Part shown: piece after piece, positions 24,346 to 35,679 of the stretch | Numbering within the stretch: position 1 is the first letter of the stretch | Layout: each line of letters starts with the position of its first letter | Origin: Chrysemys picta bellii | Lineage: Eukaryota; Chordata; Testudines; Emydidae | DNA: 64,000 bases | Direction of reading: 5' to 3' | Assembly (NCBI RefSeq): GCF_011386835.1 | Contig: NC_088804.1 | Location: forward strand, 36,691,549 to 36,755,548 | Notes under the pieces: generated by a model | What the model saw: the letters and a program-made list of their open reading frames with translations, nothing else | Databases searched by the model: none | Told to the model about the DNA's origin: nothing | Program-made: the position numbers and the translations under genes

Positions 24346-24346
24346 G

Positions 24347-24469
24347 TAGGGTGACCAGACAGCAAATGTGAAAAATCAGGATGGGGGTGGGGGTTAATAG
24401 GAGCCTATATAAGAAAAAGACCCAAAAATCGGGACTGTCCCTATAAAATCAGGACATCTGGTCACCCTA
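24347..24469. mobile_element. hAT-type MITE, TAGGGTGACC family, copy 1
   Basis: Starts TAGGGTGACCAGACAGC and ends GACATCTGGTCACCCTA. The 8-bp flanks CAGTCGTG (24339-24346) and CAGTTGTG (24470-24477) differ at one base. The interior carries the conserved 'GGAGCCTATATAAG' and 'AAAAATCGGGAC' segments. Orientation is opposite to the copy at 59307-59424. It has no coding capacity. Confidence 0.9.
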
Positions 24470-25199
24470 CAGTTGTGTTATTTTATGGGTGTGAGTTTGC
24501 ATAAAGTAAAAACAAAAAGAAATTGTGCAGGTCCCCGCAAATGAGTGCCAGTAGCACGTCTGTACTGTATGACATCATCATCTACTGCATATACAACTTT
24601 TTAACAGACAATAATATTTTGCAAATGCTTAGAAAGTTTTTAAAAAATGTATTAGTAATATTTTTTGTTGCATCCATCCATCTGTAAAGACAGAAAGCAA
24701 ACTATCCAAACCATTGAAGGAAAGAAAAAATAAAACAAAGTTTTAAAACCTAAAAATGCTTGCCTAAAATAGCCTCTGTTTAAAAATTCAGTTGTATAAT
24801 CCGATATCTCAGCACCCTCCAGTGCTAAAAGCAAATCTGCTGTTGTGCATGCCACTGAAAAACTTGCTAATCTCCCTTTCTAAATTGTATAAAGCTTCAA
24901 TTCTAGCCATGCAGGGTTGAAATATGAGAGACTTGAGACAGCTCATTGTTCCAGGCCTCAATATTCTCCATGCTACACCAAAGGTTATAGTTACTTTAGC
25001 TGGGATTCCATGATCTGGGAAGAAAGAAACAAGGTAGTAGTAAATTCCTTCTCTCTGATGTGCTCAGAGATTTAGAATGTTAGACGCTGTTCCAGCAACA
25101 ACCCAATAGTGGGGAAAGTGTTGGTGAAATGGTCAAGGCTAACTGATAAATGCAGTTTATCAAATTTCTCTGCATTTTATCATATGGATAACTCCATCA

Positions 25200-25290
25200 C
25201 CCATATTTTGTAGGTGGGGCACAATGCGAATCCTTTCTAATTGGGGCCTCTAGGCATTACGACAGTACAGATAATAATAAATAATAATTA
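25200..25290 (+). mobile_element. MIR/L2-like tail fragment
   Basis: 'GGTGGGGCACAATGCGAATC', 'TTGGGGCCTCTAGGCATTAC' and an AATAATAATAA tail match the 3' end of the same abundant SINE/LINE tail seen at 27585-27715. Confidence 0.5.
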
Positions 25291-25928
25291 GAAGCCTTCG
25301 GCTTTTGAATGACTTGACTTTGTGTACTTCATTTCTCAACCTTAATGGTGCTGTAATGCCAGTTTTTTGCATTTTGTTACCCTAGCTTTTTAAAAGAAAA
25401 AAAATAATAAAAGAGAAAAGGAATACAGAACTTCTGGCAGTCTTTAGGTACTTAAGGGAGCTCCACACAGTCTATGATGACCAATAGATATTAAAAAGCA
25501 CTTGGTTCAGGCCTATCTTTACCTGAAAGCAAGCTGTCTTCAGGTTACTTTTTGTTAATTTCTGGTAACTCTTATTGTACTTTGGAGGTGCCCCTTTCTT
25601 GATTCATTTTCTGTACACCTGACACCAGGGACATGGTGTTTTCATTAAGCAGAGGAAGCCAATACTGGCTCTGTGTCTGACACATCCAGCTGTCAGGTCT
25701 CTGCCATAATTAAATACAAGAGCATTTCTTACAATGGCCAAAAAGAACAACGGATACTCATGCATTCATTTGCAATTCAATATAGCTACAGGAAACTGTT
25801 ACCAAAGTTTCTGAGATGAAGAGATCACATGGATTAGGTACTGATTACATCTAAATTTGATACAGTATTATGCCATTCACCTGATTGCCTCTTAACAAGC
25901 TTCTGTAGAGCATGGTTCAGCTAACATC

Positions 25929-26166
25929 CAGGCCCGGCTCCAGGCACCAGCTCAGCAAGCAGGTGCTTGGGGCGGCCAAGGGGAAGGGGCGGCACGTCGG
26001 GCTCTTCAGCGGCAATTCGGCAGTGGGTCCCTCGGTCCCTCTCAGAGGGAAGGACCAGCCGCCGAATTGCCGCCGAAGAAAAAAGCAGGGATGGTGGAGC
26101 TGCCGCCAAAGTGGCTTTTTTTTTTCTTCGCCACTTGGGGCGGCAAAAACCCTGGAGCCGGCCCTG
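25929..26166. mobile_element. hAT-type element, CAGGGCCGGCTCCAGG family, copy 1
   Basis: Starts CAGGCCCGGCTCCAGGCACC and ends CTGGAGCCGGCCCTG. It is flanked by CTAACATC (25921-25928) and TTAACATC (26167-26174), an 8-bp duplication with one mismatch. The interior carries GGCAATTCGGC and 'GCCGCCGAA' segments shared with the copy at 38296-38546 in opposite orientation, and a T-run before the right end. Non-coding; the frames of about 60-110 codons inside it follow from GC richness. Confidence 0.93.
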
Positions 26167-26365
26167 TTAACATCTCCTTGTTACAAAATACTTGGACTTA
26201 CTAGAATTGAAATATTTGTAAATACATGGCATGTGAAAATTTACCAGCATTGAGCATGGCAAAATACTGTAGAGAATGTTTGTGCTGCTTGATTCTTAAA
26301 CAACTCCTTATATTTTTAAGAATTACATCTGAAATCTAATCTTGCTTCCATAGAAGTCAATGGTA

Positions 26366-26368
<3 letters not shown>

Positions 26369-26398
<30 letters not shown>
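26369..26398. repeat. (GT)n microsatellite
   Basis: Fifteen uninterrupted GT units, followed by ACACACATATA, so the tract can pair with its own flank. Confidence 0.97.
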
Positions 26399-26399
<1 letters not shown>

Positions 26400-26404
26400 A
26401 CACA

Positions 26405-26810
26405 TATAAGGCCATTAGCCCATCTAGTCTGCAGACTCTGTGATTTCCTTCCCCAGACTTGAAGAAGAGCTCTGTGCAGCTCAAAAGTTTGTACCTTCCA
26501 CCAACAGAAGTTGGTCTGATAAAGGTATTACCTCACCTACTTTGTCTCTCACCTGGGACCAGCACAGCTACAACAACACTGCACACTCCTGCATAACACA
26601 AGCCATAGAATTTCAGACAGTTTTTCTTGTATTGAACCCAATAACTTGTGCTTGGCTACAGCAAATCTTCCAGAAAGGCATCTACTCTTGATTTCAAGGC
26701 TTCAAGTGATGGAGAATCCACCACTTCCCTTGATAGTGGGAACCAGTGGTTACTTAACCTTGCTGTTAAAAAATTGCCATTCATTCTCATTATGTTTATC
26801 CATGTATTTT
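26405..26810 (-). mobile_element. CR1 LINE 3' end, interrupted by a Penelope-like insertion
   Basis: Minus-strand CR1 3' UTR sequence: 'CATCTAGTCTG' lies before the insertion, and 'CTCCTGCATAACACAAGCCA', 'TCTTCCAGAAAGGCATC' and 'GGAGAATCCACCACTTCCCT' after it. The insertion occupies about 26439-26578 and is flanked by a near-perfect 10-bp duplication. Confidence 0.8.
26449..26580 (+). mobile_element. Penelope-like terminal fragment (family B) inside CR1
   Basis: Contains 'TTGAAGAAGAGCTCTGTGCA', 'CACCAACAGAAGTTGG', 'TAAAGGTATTACCTCACC' and 'CTGGGACCAGCACAGCTAC' in the order seen in the other family B copies. Flanks CTGCAGACTC (26429-26438) and CTGCACACTC (26579-26588) look like a 10-bp target duplication with one mismatch. 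Counting from the duplication, the insert is 26439-26578. The hammerhead-like core is damaged here: GAAA has become AAAA, and one base is inserted before the TGAAGA box. Confidence 0.65.
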
Positions 26811-27584
26811 CTTTTAATAAATTCAGAAAAAATAGTTAAACTCTGCAAGACCCCCAAAAAGAACTGATAGATCACTGTAAAATGATGACAGATGCTAAGT
26901 GTACACTGTATTATACTGTGATATGTTTCCATGTTAAAATATTAGCTCTTTACTTTTCTATTTTCCTCTTTCTTAGATTCTCTTGGTAAAATAACTGGGA
27001 TGTAATAGAGCAGAATAAAATACCTGCATGAAAGCTATCCCTCCTATACCATAACCGGGATATCTCAAAAGCGCAGAACAAGAGGAAATGTGATTACTGT
27101 TCAGGAGCCTTTTATCCAATTCACAAGCTGTGCATGCACACGTTGGTTTTCATTGCAGTAAAGCCTGCTAGTTTTAGGTCTTAGGTTATTGATATCAGGA
27201 AGGGTTGCACAAAGGAATAAGTAGCAAATAAGTCTAATAACTATGCGTTTTTCATAGGATGTCCCAAAGGCCTCTGGATTCCTAACAATCTACCCTAGTG
27301 ACGACCGCTATGTAAAAAAATAAAATAAAAAAAAAGTCATGCAGCATATTAAATCAATTTCTACATTGGTGCAGATACGACTAATTTAGTAGAACCTATA
27401 TATCCCCCACTGTCTGACAAGATTGTGCTTAGGGGAATAGGGTTGCTTTTTATCCAGAGGGGAAAGCTCACTCCCAGAATCCTCTATGCCTAAAGGGAAT
27501 ATGGAAAGCATTCAATAGTAGTGCGTAATAATACTATTTACAGCACCGCAGTTACATTTTTTATTATTATTTTAAAGGTTACCA
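26811..27584. other. Unassigned AT-rich DNA
   Basis: No gene or repeat recognised. An A-rich run with TAAAATAAAA lies near 27315. Confidence 0.4.
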
Positions 27585-27715
27585 GGGCATCTCATATTGT
27601 AAACTCTTTGGCACAGGAACTGTCTCTTATCCTGTGTTTGTACAGCACCTAACACAACAAGCTTGGCTGAGGCTTCTAAGCATTACAATAATGCAAATAA
27701 TAATAATAATCAACT
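27585..27715 (+). mobile_element. MIR/L2-like tail fragment with (AAT)n end
   Basis: 'TTGTAAACTCTTTGGCACAG', 'GAACTGTCTCTTATCCTG', 'GTTTGTACAGCACCTAACAC' and an (AAT)n tail give the same order as at 45030-45145. Directly followed (27716-27782) by a dispersed palindromic GGGCCTGATTCTGCA … GAGGCCC element. Confidence 0.6.
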
Positions 27716-27965
27716 AGGGCCTGATTCTGCATGACTGAAGTAATGGAAGTTTTGCCACTGATTTGGAACAGTATTGAGGCCCAGGGGAGAACTATATCTG
27801 TTTTTTGTTTTGTTTCTTTATGACAGTTCTAACAACCCAATAATGTGCTGAGCATGTACTATGTGGACTAGGTTGTATTATAGTCTAAGGCTATTAAGGC
27901 TAGACATAACTACAATAACTCTGTAACAAACAGTGATAAACAACAATATGCTGGATTGTGAATGA

Positions 27966-28190
27966 TTCATCGATTCTAAGACCAGAAGGGACTACCATGA
28001 TCATCTAGTCTCACCGGTATAGCACAGGTCATAGAACTTCCCCAAAATAATTCCTAGAACAGGTCTTTTGGAAAAACATCCAATCTTGATTTAAAAATTG
28101 TCAGTGAGGGAGAATCCACCAGGTCCCTTGGTGAATTGTTCCAATGGCTAATTATTCTCAGCTCTTTATAAAATTACTGATTTAGGTCCT
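27966..28190 (-). mobile_element. CR1 LINE 3' end
   Basis: 'CATCGATTCTAAGACCAGAA', 'GGGACTACCATGATCATCTA', 'CATCCAATCTTGATTTAAA' and 'GAGGGAGAATCCACCAG' are the CR1 3' UTR read antisense. Truncated, non-coding. Confidence 0.85.
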
Positions 28191-28678
28191 ATTGAGAATG
28201 TATGCCACAAATATTTCTGGAAATGTTTACAAAACAACACTTGCGTTTCATCTGCCATGCCTTACAGACACCAACTGACAGTTTATGCCAAATATTTTAT
28301 ATGGAAGACAACATAAGGCATGAATCATTTAAAGCTGATTTCTGGATTTAAACACTAAAATTCAACATAATTTAAAATGAGCATCAGAGCAAGATTTAGA
28401 TTCCACCTGCTTGGAAGTGAAATACAATGATTTGTAACTTCTAACTATAATGTAGCTAAAGATTCTAGTTCAAAATGTACACAATTAAGGTCATTATGAA
28501 TTAACGACAGTAGAAGCCTGTAGGAATGATAAATTGTGGTTTAATATGAGTAATAATTTGTGCAGATGTACATCAAAGCACTTAGGAACACATGTTATAG
28601 TTCTTTGGGGTGAATTAAAAAGATTCTGGACAATGTACCTGATAGAAATGATGATATTATTGCACTCTATTATTATGT

Positions 28679-28768
28679 CTGACGAAGTGGGTAGTCATCC
28701 ATGAAAGCCTATGTTCCAATACATCTGTTAGTCTATAAGATGCCACAGGACTCTTTGTTGCTTTCTAA
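28679..28768 (+). mobile_element. Penelope-like terminal fragment (family A) with hammerhead core
   Basis: Starts CTGACGA (28679-28685), then GTGGGT-loop-ATCCAT as stem II, then GAAA (28703-28706), GC-CTAT-GT as a 2-bp stem III, and the cleavage triplet UUC (C at 28716). It is followed by the family signature 'CAATACATCTGTTAGTC' and 'AAGATGCCACAGGAC'. This is the full minimal hammerhead arrangement known from Penelope-like retroelements. Target duplication is uncertain (CTATTATTATGT and CTAATATTACTG are only partly alike). Confidence 0.7.
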
Positions 28769-28769
28769 T

Positions 28770-30690
28770 ATTACTGTGTCACAGTACTATACTATATTAA
28801 ACCTCTCAACACAACAAGAAATGAGATAGACTCCATGAAAGCATGTATGTGGAGGATTGTAAAGAAAATAATTCTCTCATTGGAATGATCAGGTCCCTCC
28901 AACGGTACATATTAATGAAAGGATAACATTTAGAATACAAAACCATCTGCTGGAGAAACTCAATCTATTATTGAGCTATATAATAATAGGTGTAAGTTCA
29001 GTCTAAAAAGGCCAGGTGGTAGGAGAAAACAGGTCAGAAGAATGTATGTCCACTCTCCTACACCCTGAAGTTATTGGTTAAAAGTTGGGGTGGGGTCATT
29101 AGCTCAGGTCTCCCAGAACCAGTGCAGATTACAATCTCCTACCCCCTCCCCGCCCCCAGCATACACAAGAAGACACAAACAATGCAGCAGCAAGCTTAGC
29201 TGGTCCTTATAGCTCTATATGCAATGCAATGCCTCATGTGTGGACATTACCCCTGTCTCGTGTGTGAAAGTGCCCTTGCTTCCAGCAATGGTCCTGGGCA
29301 GTATGGGAGAGGTACAGTATCATTACCTGTGAAGATAGAGAGACGCTTAAGAAGTCATAGAATATACTGATTTAACCCTAGTTGCAAGGTGCCTCTGAGC
29401 AGAAACCCCAAAACTGTCCAGTTCAAAACTGTTGGCTATGCAGAAGGGGACAAGCTAAGTCAAGACCGAATCGATCCTCTAGTCTTTCTCTCTTTTTATT
29501 TCAGTTGGTGGCATGGAGTGAAAGTCAGGGCAGAATTTCGCTCTAAGCCTGCATTTGACTATATGCACCAATGCACTAAAACCCTGCCAAAGGATTCCTT
29601 GTCTGGCATGTGTTATTTCATCAGACGCGCTTGGAGTTTCTTGTATTTTTTTCCTGTTTGCTAATTGGTTGCAAATTTTATAACATCAACTCCTCTTGCC
29701 GTAGCAAATTATACAATCTAGCTCTGAACAAAATGTACCCAGTCTACTCCCTGCCAAAGTCTGAAAGAAATGTCCTTAACTATTATATGTCAAAACATGC
29801 AGCTTTCGCCTGACCCATCGAAGCTGGTGGCTTTCATCCTTCCCTGGTCTGCTGGATCGTGACCGTTTCAATTTCTTTTTCACAATTTCCTCCCTATATC
29901 AGGTGATGAAATGCAACACACATGGCAGCCAGAAATAGCCTGACCTTCTTCCAGCAAAATATCAGATACCTGATAAAGATCCCAATAGCTTTCTCTCCAT
30001 TGCAGTTTCCACCATGCACTTAAGGTAGATGTGCATGTAAGGCTATAGGAATAGCCATTTGCTCAACATACACAATGCCTGTGGTAAGGGGTATTAGATT
30101 CAGCCACTCTAATTTCAGTAACATATGGAATGGGTGGCCATCAATAAAAAATGAGATGGAGTCAACGAAGAGGAAAAAGACAATGCTGATATCAGGTGTG
30201 TGATGTACATGTCCTACAGTATTCGCTGGAATCTTCCATCTCCTTTAATAGAGTAATAAATATTACGTTAGCTTTCTGTTCAAAGCAATATCAATCCAGG
30301 ATAGGGGTTTTGTTGTGTAGCCTACACCCAAGGCAGTCTGGTTCTGATATTTCAAGCAAGAGAAAATGTAAAAGCTGGGGGCCAAATTCTGCTCTTATTT
30401 ACACTGGTGTAAAGCTATAGCTACTCCATCAAAGTCAAGGCAGTTGCTCTGGATATACACCAGTGTAACCAAGCACAGAATGCAACCCGGTTCAAATAAC
30501 TCATTGTCTATGCACAAATCTATGGGCCTGATTCCCCTCTCACATGTCCCAATTTTACTGGGGGTAAATCAATGGGAGAAAGCCTATAAGACGAGCAACA
30601 CAAAGCAGCTCCCTCGCTGGGCCAAGAGTATGGTGCAGGTGTAGAGAAATCAGCATCATCTAGTGGGCTGCCTATGGAACCTAGAAGTCT
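28770..30690. other. Unassigned non-coding DNA
   Basis: No gene is supported; the longest frame is 91 codons and is not recognised. At about 30380-30480 a palindromic fragment (ATTCTGCTCTTATTTACACT … CCAGTGTAACCAAGCACAGAAT) belongs to the dispersed small palindromes. Confidence 0.4.
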
Positions 30691-30724
30691 CAGTCTGGCC
30701 CTGCCATTCACTCACTGTCACTTT

Positions 30725-30855
30725 TCCTCAGGTTCTTCATCTGGTCAATGAGAATCGTAGCACCAGTGGGCTGCAAGGATTAATTAATTCATATTTGGAA
30801 AGTGCCTTGAGGATGAGAAGCGATAGAGAGGTGTTATGTATTAAATAATAATAAC
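30725..30855 (+). mobile_element. MIR-like SINE 3' part
   Basis: 'TTTCCTCAGGTTCTTCATCTG', 'AATGAGAATCGTAGCACC' and 'AAGGATTAATTAATTCATA' parallel the sense MIR sequence after the core, ending in an AATAATAATAA tail. Confidence 0.55.
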
Positions 30856-31939
30856 ATACATCAGTGGTGAGTCTATGGAAGCCTCTTGTAGCGAGGGAGA
30901 AGGAAAACAGGTCTACATGAAGGAAAAAGGAAGCGGATTCAGAACCATACCCAATGCGCACAGTAGAATGTATGGCACTCATCCTGCCCCGTTTACTCAC
31001 AGTGAAGAGTGCCTTGCTTTGTGAGTAGGTCCTATGTATTTTAGTGAGACTTCTCTCAGTGTAAGGTGCCAATCCATGTGAGCCTAATGTCAGAGTGTCA
31101 AAATTCGGCCCTGCCCTATTTCTATATAGCGTCTTTCTTACTAAAACATGAATAACACTTTCCCTGTTGTCTGCAGCTTCACTACACAAATATTATTGAG
31201 GCAGCATACACAGGCACCGCAAGCAACCAGCATCCGCACTTATCACGGCTCTCCCTTGATCTTTGATGGCACATTTTTCTGGTAAATTAAACATCTGCCA
31301 TATGAATATACTGGGCAAAACGGCTACCCCCGGCACTGCTTTGCAGCATCGTGTTTGCAGTGGGTAAGAAATCGGAGAGGACAAAGAGGCTGAAGGACCA
31401 GTGCAAGGGAGACAAAACCAGTTCAGATATTGGTTATTGCCTAGCAGAAAACGTAATGCTATAGCATTATGAAAAATAACCCAATTAAAAGGTCATTAAA
31501 AATTAGATTGACTGTAATGGAGGGAGTAGGGGAGACATATTCTGAAGTTTGCTTAAGGCTTCAGTCTGCCTAAGGCCATCCTGGTTCATTGTGGAAAGCG
31601 AGCAGCCAAACTGCACCACTGTGCAACAGCACGTGAGCTGGGTTTGGGGAGGAGAGTGCTTTCGAGCATGTATATCAAATGTTGCCAGAGGGGAACATTT
31701 TCATTTAGCTTCTTTAAGGAACGATAGGTCTGATCCTGTCCGGTACTAAACAGCTGCTGTACAACCATTTTGACTCTCGGGAGAACGGGTGAAGCTCAGG
31801 ACATTGTATTGGGCCCAATGTGTCACTACCCACATCCTTGCTCTGAGTTTGATGATGGCTGGGTTTTTTCCCCCAGTATAGTGGACACTTATTTACAATG
31901 ACTGTTCTTCAGTGTGCTTTTCTCCCCATGCCCCACATC

Positions 31940-32140
31940 ACTTTGCAGTGTTATTAATATATATTACATGTAGGTTGTACCTAGGAGCCTTGATCATTCA
32001 CCAAGACCCCTTTGTGCTTGGCACTGTGCAGACGAGTAACAAAGAGATGCTCCATGTTCCAATGAGCTTACAATCAAAGTATAAGACAAAAGACTCAGAC
32101 CGACAGGCAGTGTGACAAATAAGTAGTTTAGAAACATTAC
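31940..32140 (+). mobile_element. MIR/L2-like SINE fragment
   Basis: 'GTTGTACCTAGGAGCCTTGA', 'CCCCTTTGTGCTTGGCACTG', 'TGCAGACGAGTAACAAAGAG' and 'GAGCTTACAATCAAAGTATA' give the order of the abundant sauropsid family. Non-coding. Confidence 0.6.
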
Positions 32141-32149
32141 GGGGCAAAA

Positions 32150-33355
32150 TGTTTGCTGGACTGTTATGTAACTAGGAGAAAAAGTTCCTACCCAGATAAA
32201 CTCAATCTATTTTACCCTGATGGCCAAATTTCTTGTCTCCTTGTTTAGAAGGATCATGCTTTTATGGCCCATATTTTGCATCCTGTATAACAGTTATAGT
32301 ACCTTTCTGTCAAACAGTCTATAGGACAAGTGGTATAGGACACGCTTGCAAAGCAATACACAGGAGTGAAATCCTGGCCCCACTGAAGTCAATGAGAGTT
32401 TTGCCACTGAGCCAGGACTTCACCCTAGACCCTTACAGTGAAGTCAGTTGCACACCAGGTCTGAAAACATCTGCCTCATTGTATCTTTCCTGGATAACAG
32501 AAGGAAGAAAGAGGTATCCTTTTTAGAGGGAACCCCTGTCACTTCTGCAGAGAAAAAACCTGTTCCAGTACCTTTATCTAGATATCTACATGCTATCCCA
32601 TTCCTTCTGGAGCATTGTCCCAGGTTAGGATTTGGAGAAATTGGTGTAATAGGAAGCTGAGTTCTGGGATATGAAAACTCCCATTGTAATGTTTGAAAGG
32701 CCTGGTTCTCATGGACACCAAGCCACCCTTCTTGATCACGGTTAACCAGTTACTGTTTTATTATTTCAGCAGCGCGGTGACCATTCATCCTTAAACCAAT
32801 CCTCAAGCTATTTTTTGTGCGCTGCCTTTTCTTCCTCCACGTCCACAGAGGCTAGAGAGAAAGCAAAAAATCCCAGCAGACAAACAAACCAAGCATTCAC
32901 TGCTCTTTGTTATAGGTCAGTCTATAACTGACATTTATTGACAGGCTCTGTGTAAACTAAGGATTGTACTGGTTTCCTCAGTGAGGAAAACTGCATGGAT
33001 GCTGGGATTTTCTGACCTATATTTTATTTCTTCTTCCTACACACTAACAGACCAATATGTCACTAAAATTACATAACTTTACTTAGCAGAGGTATTTTGA
33101 GAGAGAAGCAAACTTTTGATTGTACACTGAGAACTATCTGTTGAAATCCTAAAGTCCTTAGCTCTGGATACCTGAAATGTTGTCAAATGGGATTGAATGT
33201 TATGGTTAGTACAATACAATCAACACAGAAGCCAGGCCATAATGGCAGGTGAATCATTCCATGTCCCTACCCATGTGTGCATGTATGTGTTCTGTTTAAC
33301 GTACAGAGTGTGAAAACTGCTTAAAACAACAAAAACAACCAATGAATTACTGCCT
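32150..33355. other. Unassigned non-coding DNA
   Basis: No gene is seen. A palindromic fragment at 32370-32426 (CCTGGCCCCACTGAAG … GAGCCAGGACTTCACC) belongs to the GACTTCAATGGG-type set. Confidence 0.4.
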
Positions 33356-33359
33356 AGTG

Positions 33360-33552
33360 CAGGGGTCGGCAACCTTTGGCACGCGGCTCAGCCCGCACCA
33401 CTTCCCACCGCCCCCATTGGCCTGGAGTGGCAAACCGCGACCAGTGGGAGCCACGATCTCCCGAACCTGCGGACGCAGCAGGTAAACAAACCAGCCCGGC
33501 CCGCCAGGGTGCTTACTCTGGTAAGCCGTGTGCCAAAGGTTGCCGACCCCAG
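33360..33552. mobile_element. hAT-type non-autonomous element (CAGGGGTCGGC family), copy 2
   Basis: Starts CAGGGGTCGGCAACCTTTGG and ends CCAAAGGTTGCCGACCCCAG. It is flanked by a perfect 8-bp duplication GCCTAGTG (33352-33359 and 33553-33560). The interior shares GCCCCCATTGGCCTGGAG and 'GGTAAACAAACCAG' motifs with the 11716 family, showing the two families are related internally. Non-coding. Confidence 0.95.
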
Positions 33553-33560
33553 GCCTAGTG

Positions 33561-34922
33561 TATAGTGACCAGCTGATCTTGGTGGTGGTCAAATATCCCC
33601 AAACTATGGGGACATTCTTTCAGCTCCAGCTTTGAACTTTTCAGCTTGGACTTGTCTCTACTAAAGCCAGACCTGGACAAAACCCTTTGCCCCCTAACCA
33701 CAAAGGATCTTTTGTGAGCTTTCTATAGTCTAAACTGCTAATTTACATTATAGTTCAGAGTTCTAACAGAGGCTACAGTGTGACTGCCAGGGTTTTGAAA
33801 TACCATGCGCTCTCCAAATCCGTTACATTTATAACAGAGCAATCCAAAGCACACAGAAAATGCTGATGATGAGTGTTCTACACTTCTCTGGGATAGACAG
33901 CCTTAGAAAATGAACATTACATAAAAACAATGACACAGAAACCAGTTTAACTGTATCTCTTTACTAGAAAAAAATGTCTTTAATTCTGTTAAGTTTCACT
34001 TTAAATAATAAAAAACCCCTAGAAATTACCATTTTATTTTCTTGATAAAGAGCTTGAAGAAGGTACGTACACATCCTTTCACGTCTGCACAATACCACAG
34101 ATTTATGATCTGTTTCCTCCCCAGCCATTCTGTTTCTCGCCTACCAAACATCATTCACCTCACCCCCACACACCACTTTTCTCCCAGTGTGACCCTCACT
34201 CATCTCTGTGCTCTTTCACAAGCGGCGCTATGCTGTGTATGGGGTGATTCCATTGCTAAGATTCTCTCTCAGAACACATTATTCTAACCCATGTTGTATT
34301 CTCAAGTGCCTTGGTATGATCTGGTCTCAGTCCCATTGTGAAGCACAGTTAGTCTACACATATTATTATTGTAGGGATCTTTACAAAGGACCTGGAGGAG
34401 GAAATTTCCAAGTCATTGCAGAGTGATGGAGCTCAGTGCCAGCTAACAATTTGGTAAAGACAAACTAGACAGCCCTGCAGCAGATGTTTGTGACAATTTC
34501 TCTTTTTAAATCAGATTACAGCAGTGTAGTGATTCAGTCCATTAGGGGTTGCTGTACAGTGACGAAGGAGATGGCATGTGATACCATGCTCAGCCAGCAC
34601 CATAACAACAGGTGTCACGGCATCTGCTTTTAGCACTTCCCAAGCCAGATGGGGTATGCAAACACTAACTGACGAGCCATAATCTCCTGCTACATTTTGT
34701 TATTGTTTGCTTCAGCATGTGTTCCAATGGCATTAAACCAAAAAAACATTTGAATTGACCTTTCAAAATTAACCAACCAAAAAAAAAAAAAGAAAGAAAG
34801 AAAGAACCCACAACTTGGAGACTAAAAGGAAAAAACCCTCCAAATTTTAGAGATGAGCCAAGACCAAAGCCTGTATCGTAGTTACCATTAAGAAGCATTT
34901 ATCAGCAAGTACCATTCTACGG
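33561..34922. other. Unassigned non-coding DNA
   Basis: No gene is seen. An A-run followed by (GAAA)n is at about 34782-34807. A 'TATTATTATTGTAGGGATC' segment near 34361 may be a scrap of the MIR/L2-like tail. Confidence 0.4.
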
Positions 34923-34923
34923 T

Positions 34924-35490
34924 ATCAGAGAACCATAGAATATCAGGGTTGGAAGAGACCTCAGGAGGTCATCTAGTCCAACCCGCTGCTCAAAGCAGGA
35001 CCAACACAGGGCCTGCTCTAGGCACCAGCGCTCCAAGCATGTGTTTGGGGTGGCCCTTTCCAAGGGGCGGCACTCCGGCCCCCCCCCCCTTTTTTTTTTT
35101 TTTGCTTGGGGCGCAAAAAGCTTGGAGCCGGCCCTGAGCAGAGGTGAGCTGCGGCAGTGGGGGGCGCGGGGAGGGCCGCAGGAAGTAACCCAGGGGGGGC
35201 AGAGGAACCACTTCCCCCCCAGCTCACCTCCGCCTCCTCCCGCAGCGCGCCGCCGCTCCGCTTCTCCCCCCTCCCTCCCAGGCAAGCCTGGGAGGTAGGG
35301 GTAGGAGGGGAAATGTGGTGTGCCCGGGGGAGGAGGTGGAGCCGGGGATTTGGGGAAGGGGTTGGAGTGAGGCGGGGCCAGGGGGAGAGGGGGGGGGCAG
35401 ACGGAATTTTTTTTTGCTTCGGGTGGCAAAAAACTTGGAGCCGACCCTGGACCAACATCAGCTAACACCAATTAAATCATATACATATTT
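34924..35490 (-). mobile_element. CR1 3' end split by a hAT element
   Basis: The left part (34924-35006) carries 'AGAACCATAGAATATCAGGG', 'TTGGAAGAGACCTCAGGAGG' and 'TCATCTAGTCCAACCC', the antisense CR1 3' terminus. It resumes after 35449 with 'GACCAACATCAGC' and 'CCAATTAAATCAT'. The hAT insert at 35007-35449 falls in the CAGGACCAAC segment of CR1. Short residual fragment, non-coding. Confidence 0.85.
35007..35449. mobile_element. hAT-type element, CAGGGCCGGCTCC family, copy 2, nested in CR1
   Basis: Starts CAGGGCCTGCTCTAGGCACC and ends CTTGGAGCCGACCCTG, flanked by a perfect 8-bp duplication GACCAACA (34999-35006 and 35450-35457) made from CR1 sequence. A second right-end-like motif CTTGGAGCCGGCCCTG lies internally at about 35122-35137, so the element may be a composite of two copies or carry a duplicated terminus. 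A C-run and T-run occur at 35080-35103. The minus-strand frame of 184 codons (34917-35471) runs across GC-rich element sequence and is not a gene. Confidence 0.93.
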
Positions 35491-35679
35491 TAGGGTGACC
35501 AGACAGGTGATATTTCAGTGTCTGTCCCGCATCCCGACCAATCTTCATTTTGTCCTGATATCTGCCGGCAGCACTGCGGGGTTTTGGGGGTTTTTTTGCT
35601 CAGCCGGCAGGACTCGGCTTTTTTTTTTTGCTCCCGCCCCATGTGTCCCTATATTTTCTTCCCCTCATCGGTCACCCTA
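35491..35679. mobile_element. hAT-type MITE, TAGGGTGACC family, copy 2 (variant interior)
   Basis: Starts TAGGGTGACCAGACAGGTGA and ends ATCGGTCACCCTA with a perfect 8-bp duplication ACATATTT (35483-35490 and 35680-35687). The interior differs from copies 1 and 3: it has a CTGCCGGCAGC / GCTCAGCCGGCAGG stretch and T-runs. It lies only 33 bp beyond the previous hAT element's target duplication. Confidence 0.94.

Noticed and set aside
24347..24469. Tc1/mariner-type MITE with TA target
   Set aside because: The TA is part of the terminus; 8-bp flank repeats in all three copies indicate a hAT-type duplication.
34917..35471. Minus-strand open frame of 184 codons, proline-rich
   Set aside because: It runs across a GC-rich hAT element and both CR1 halves; its proline runs are translations of C-runs.
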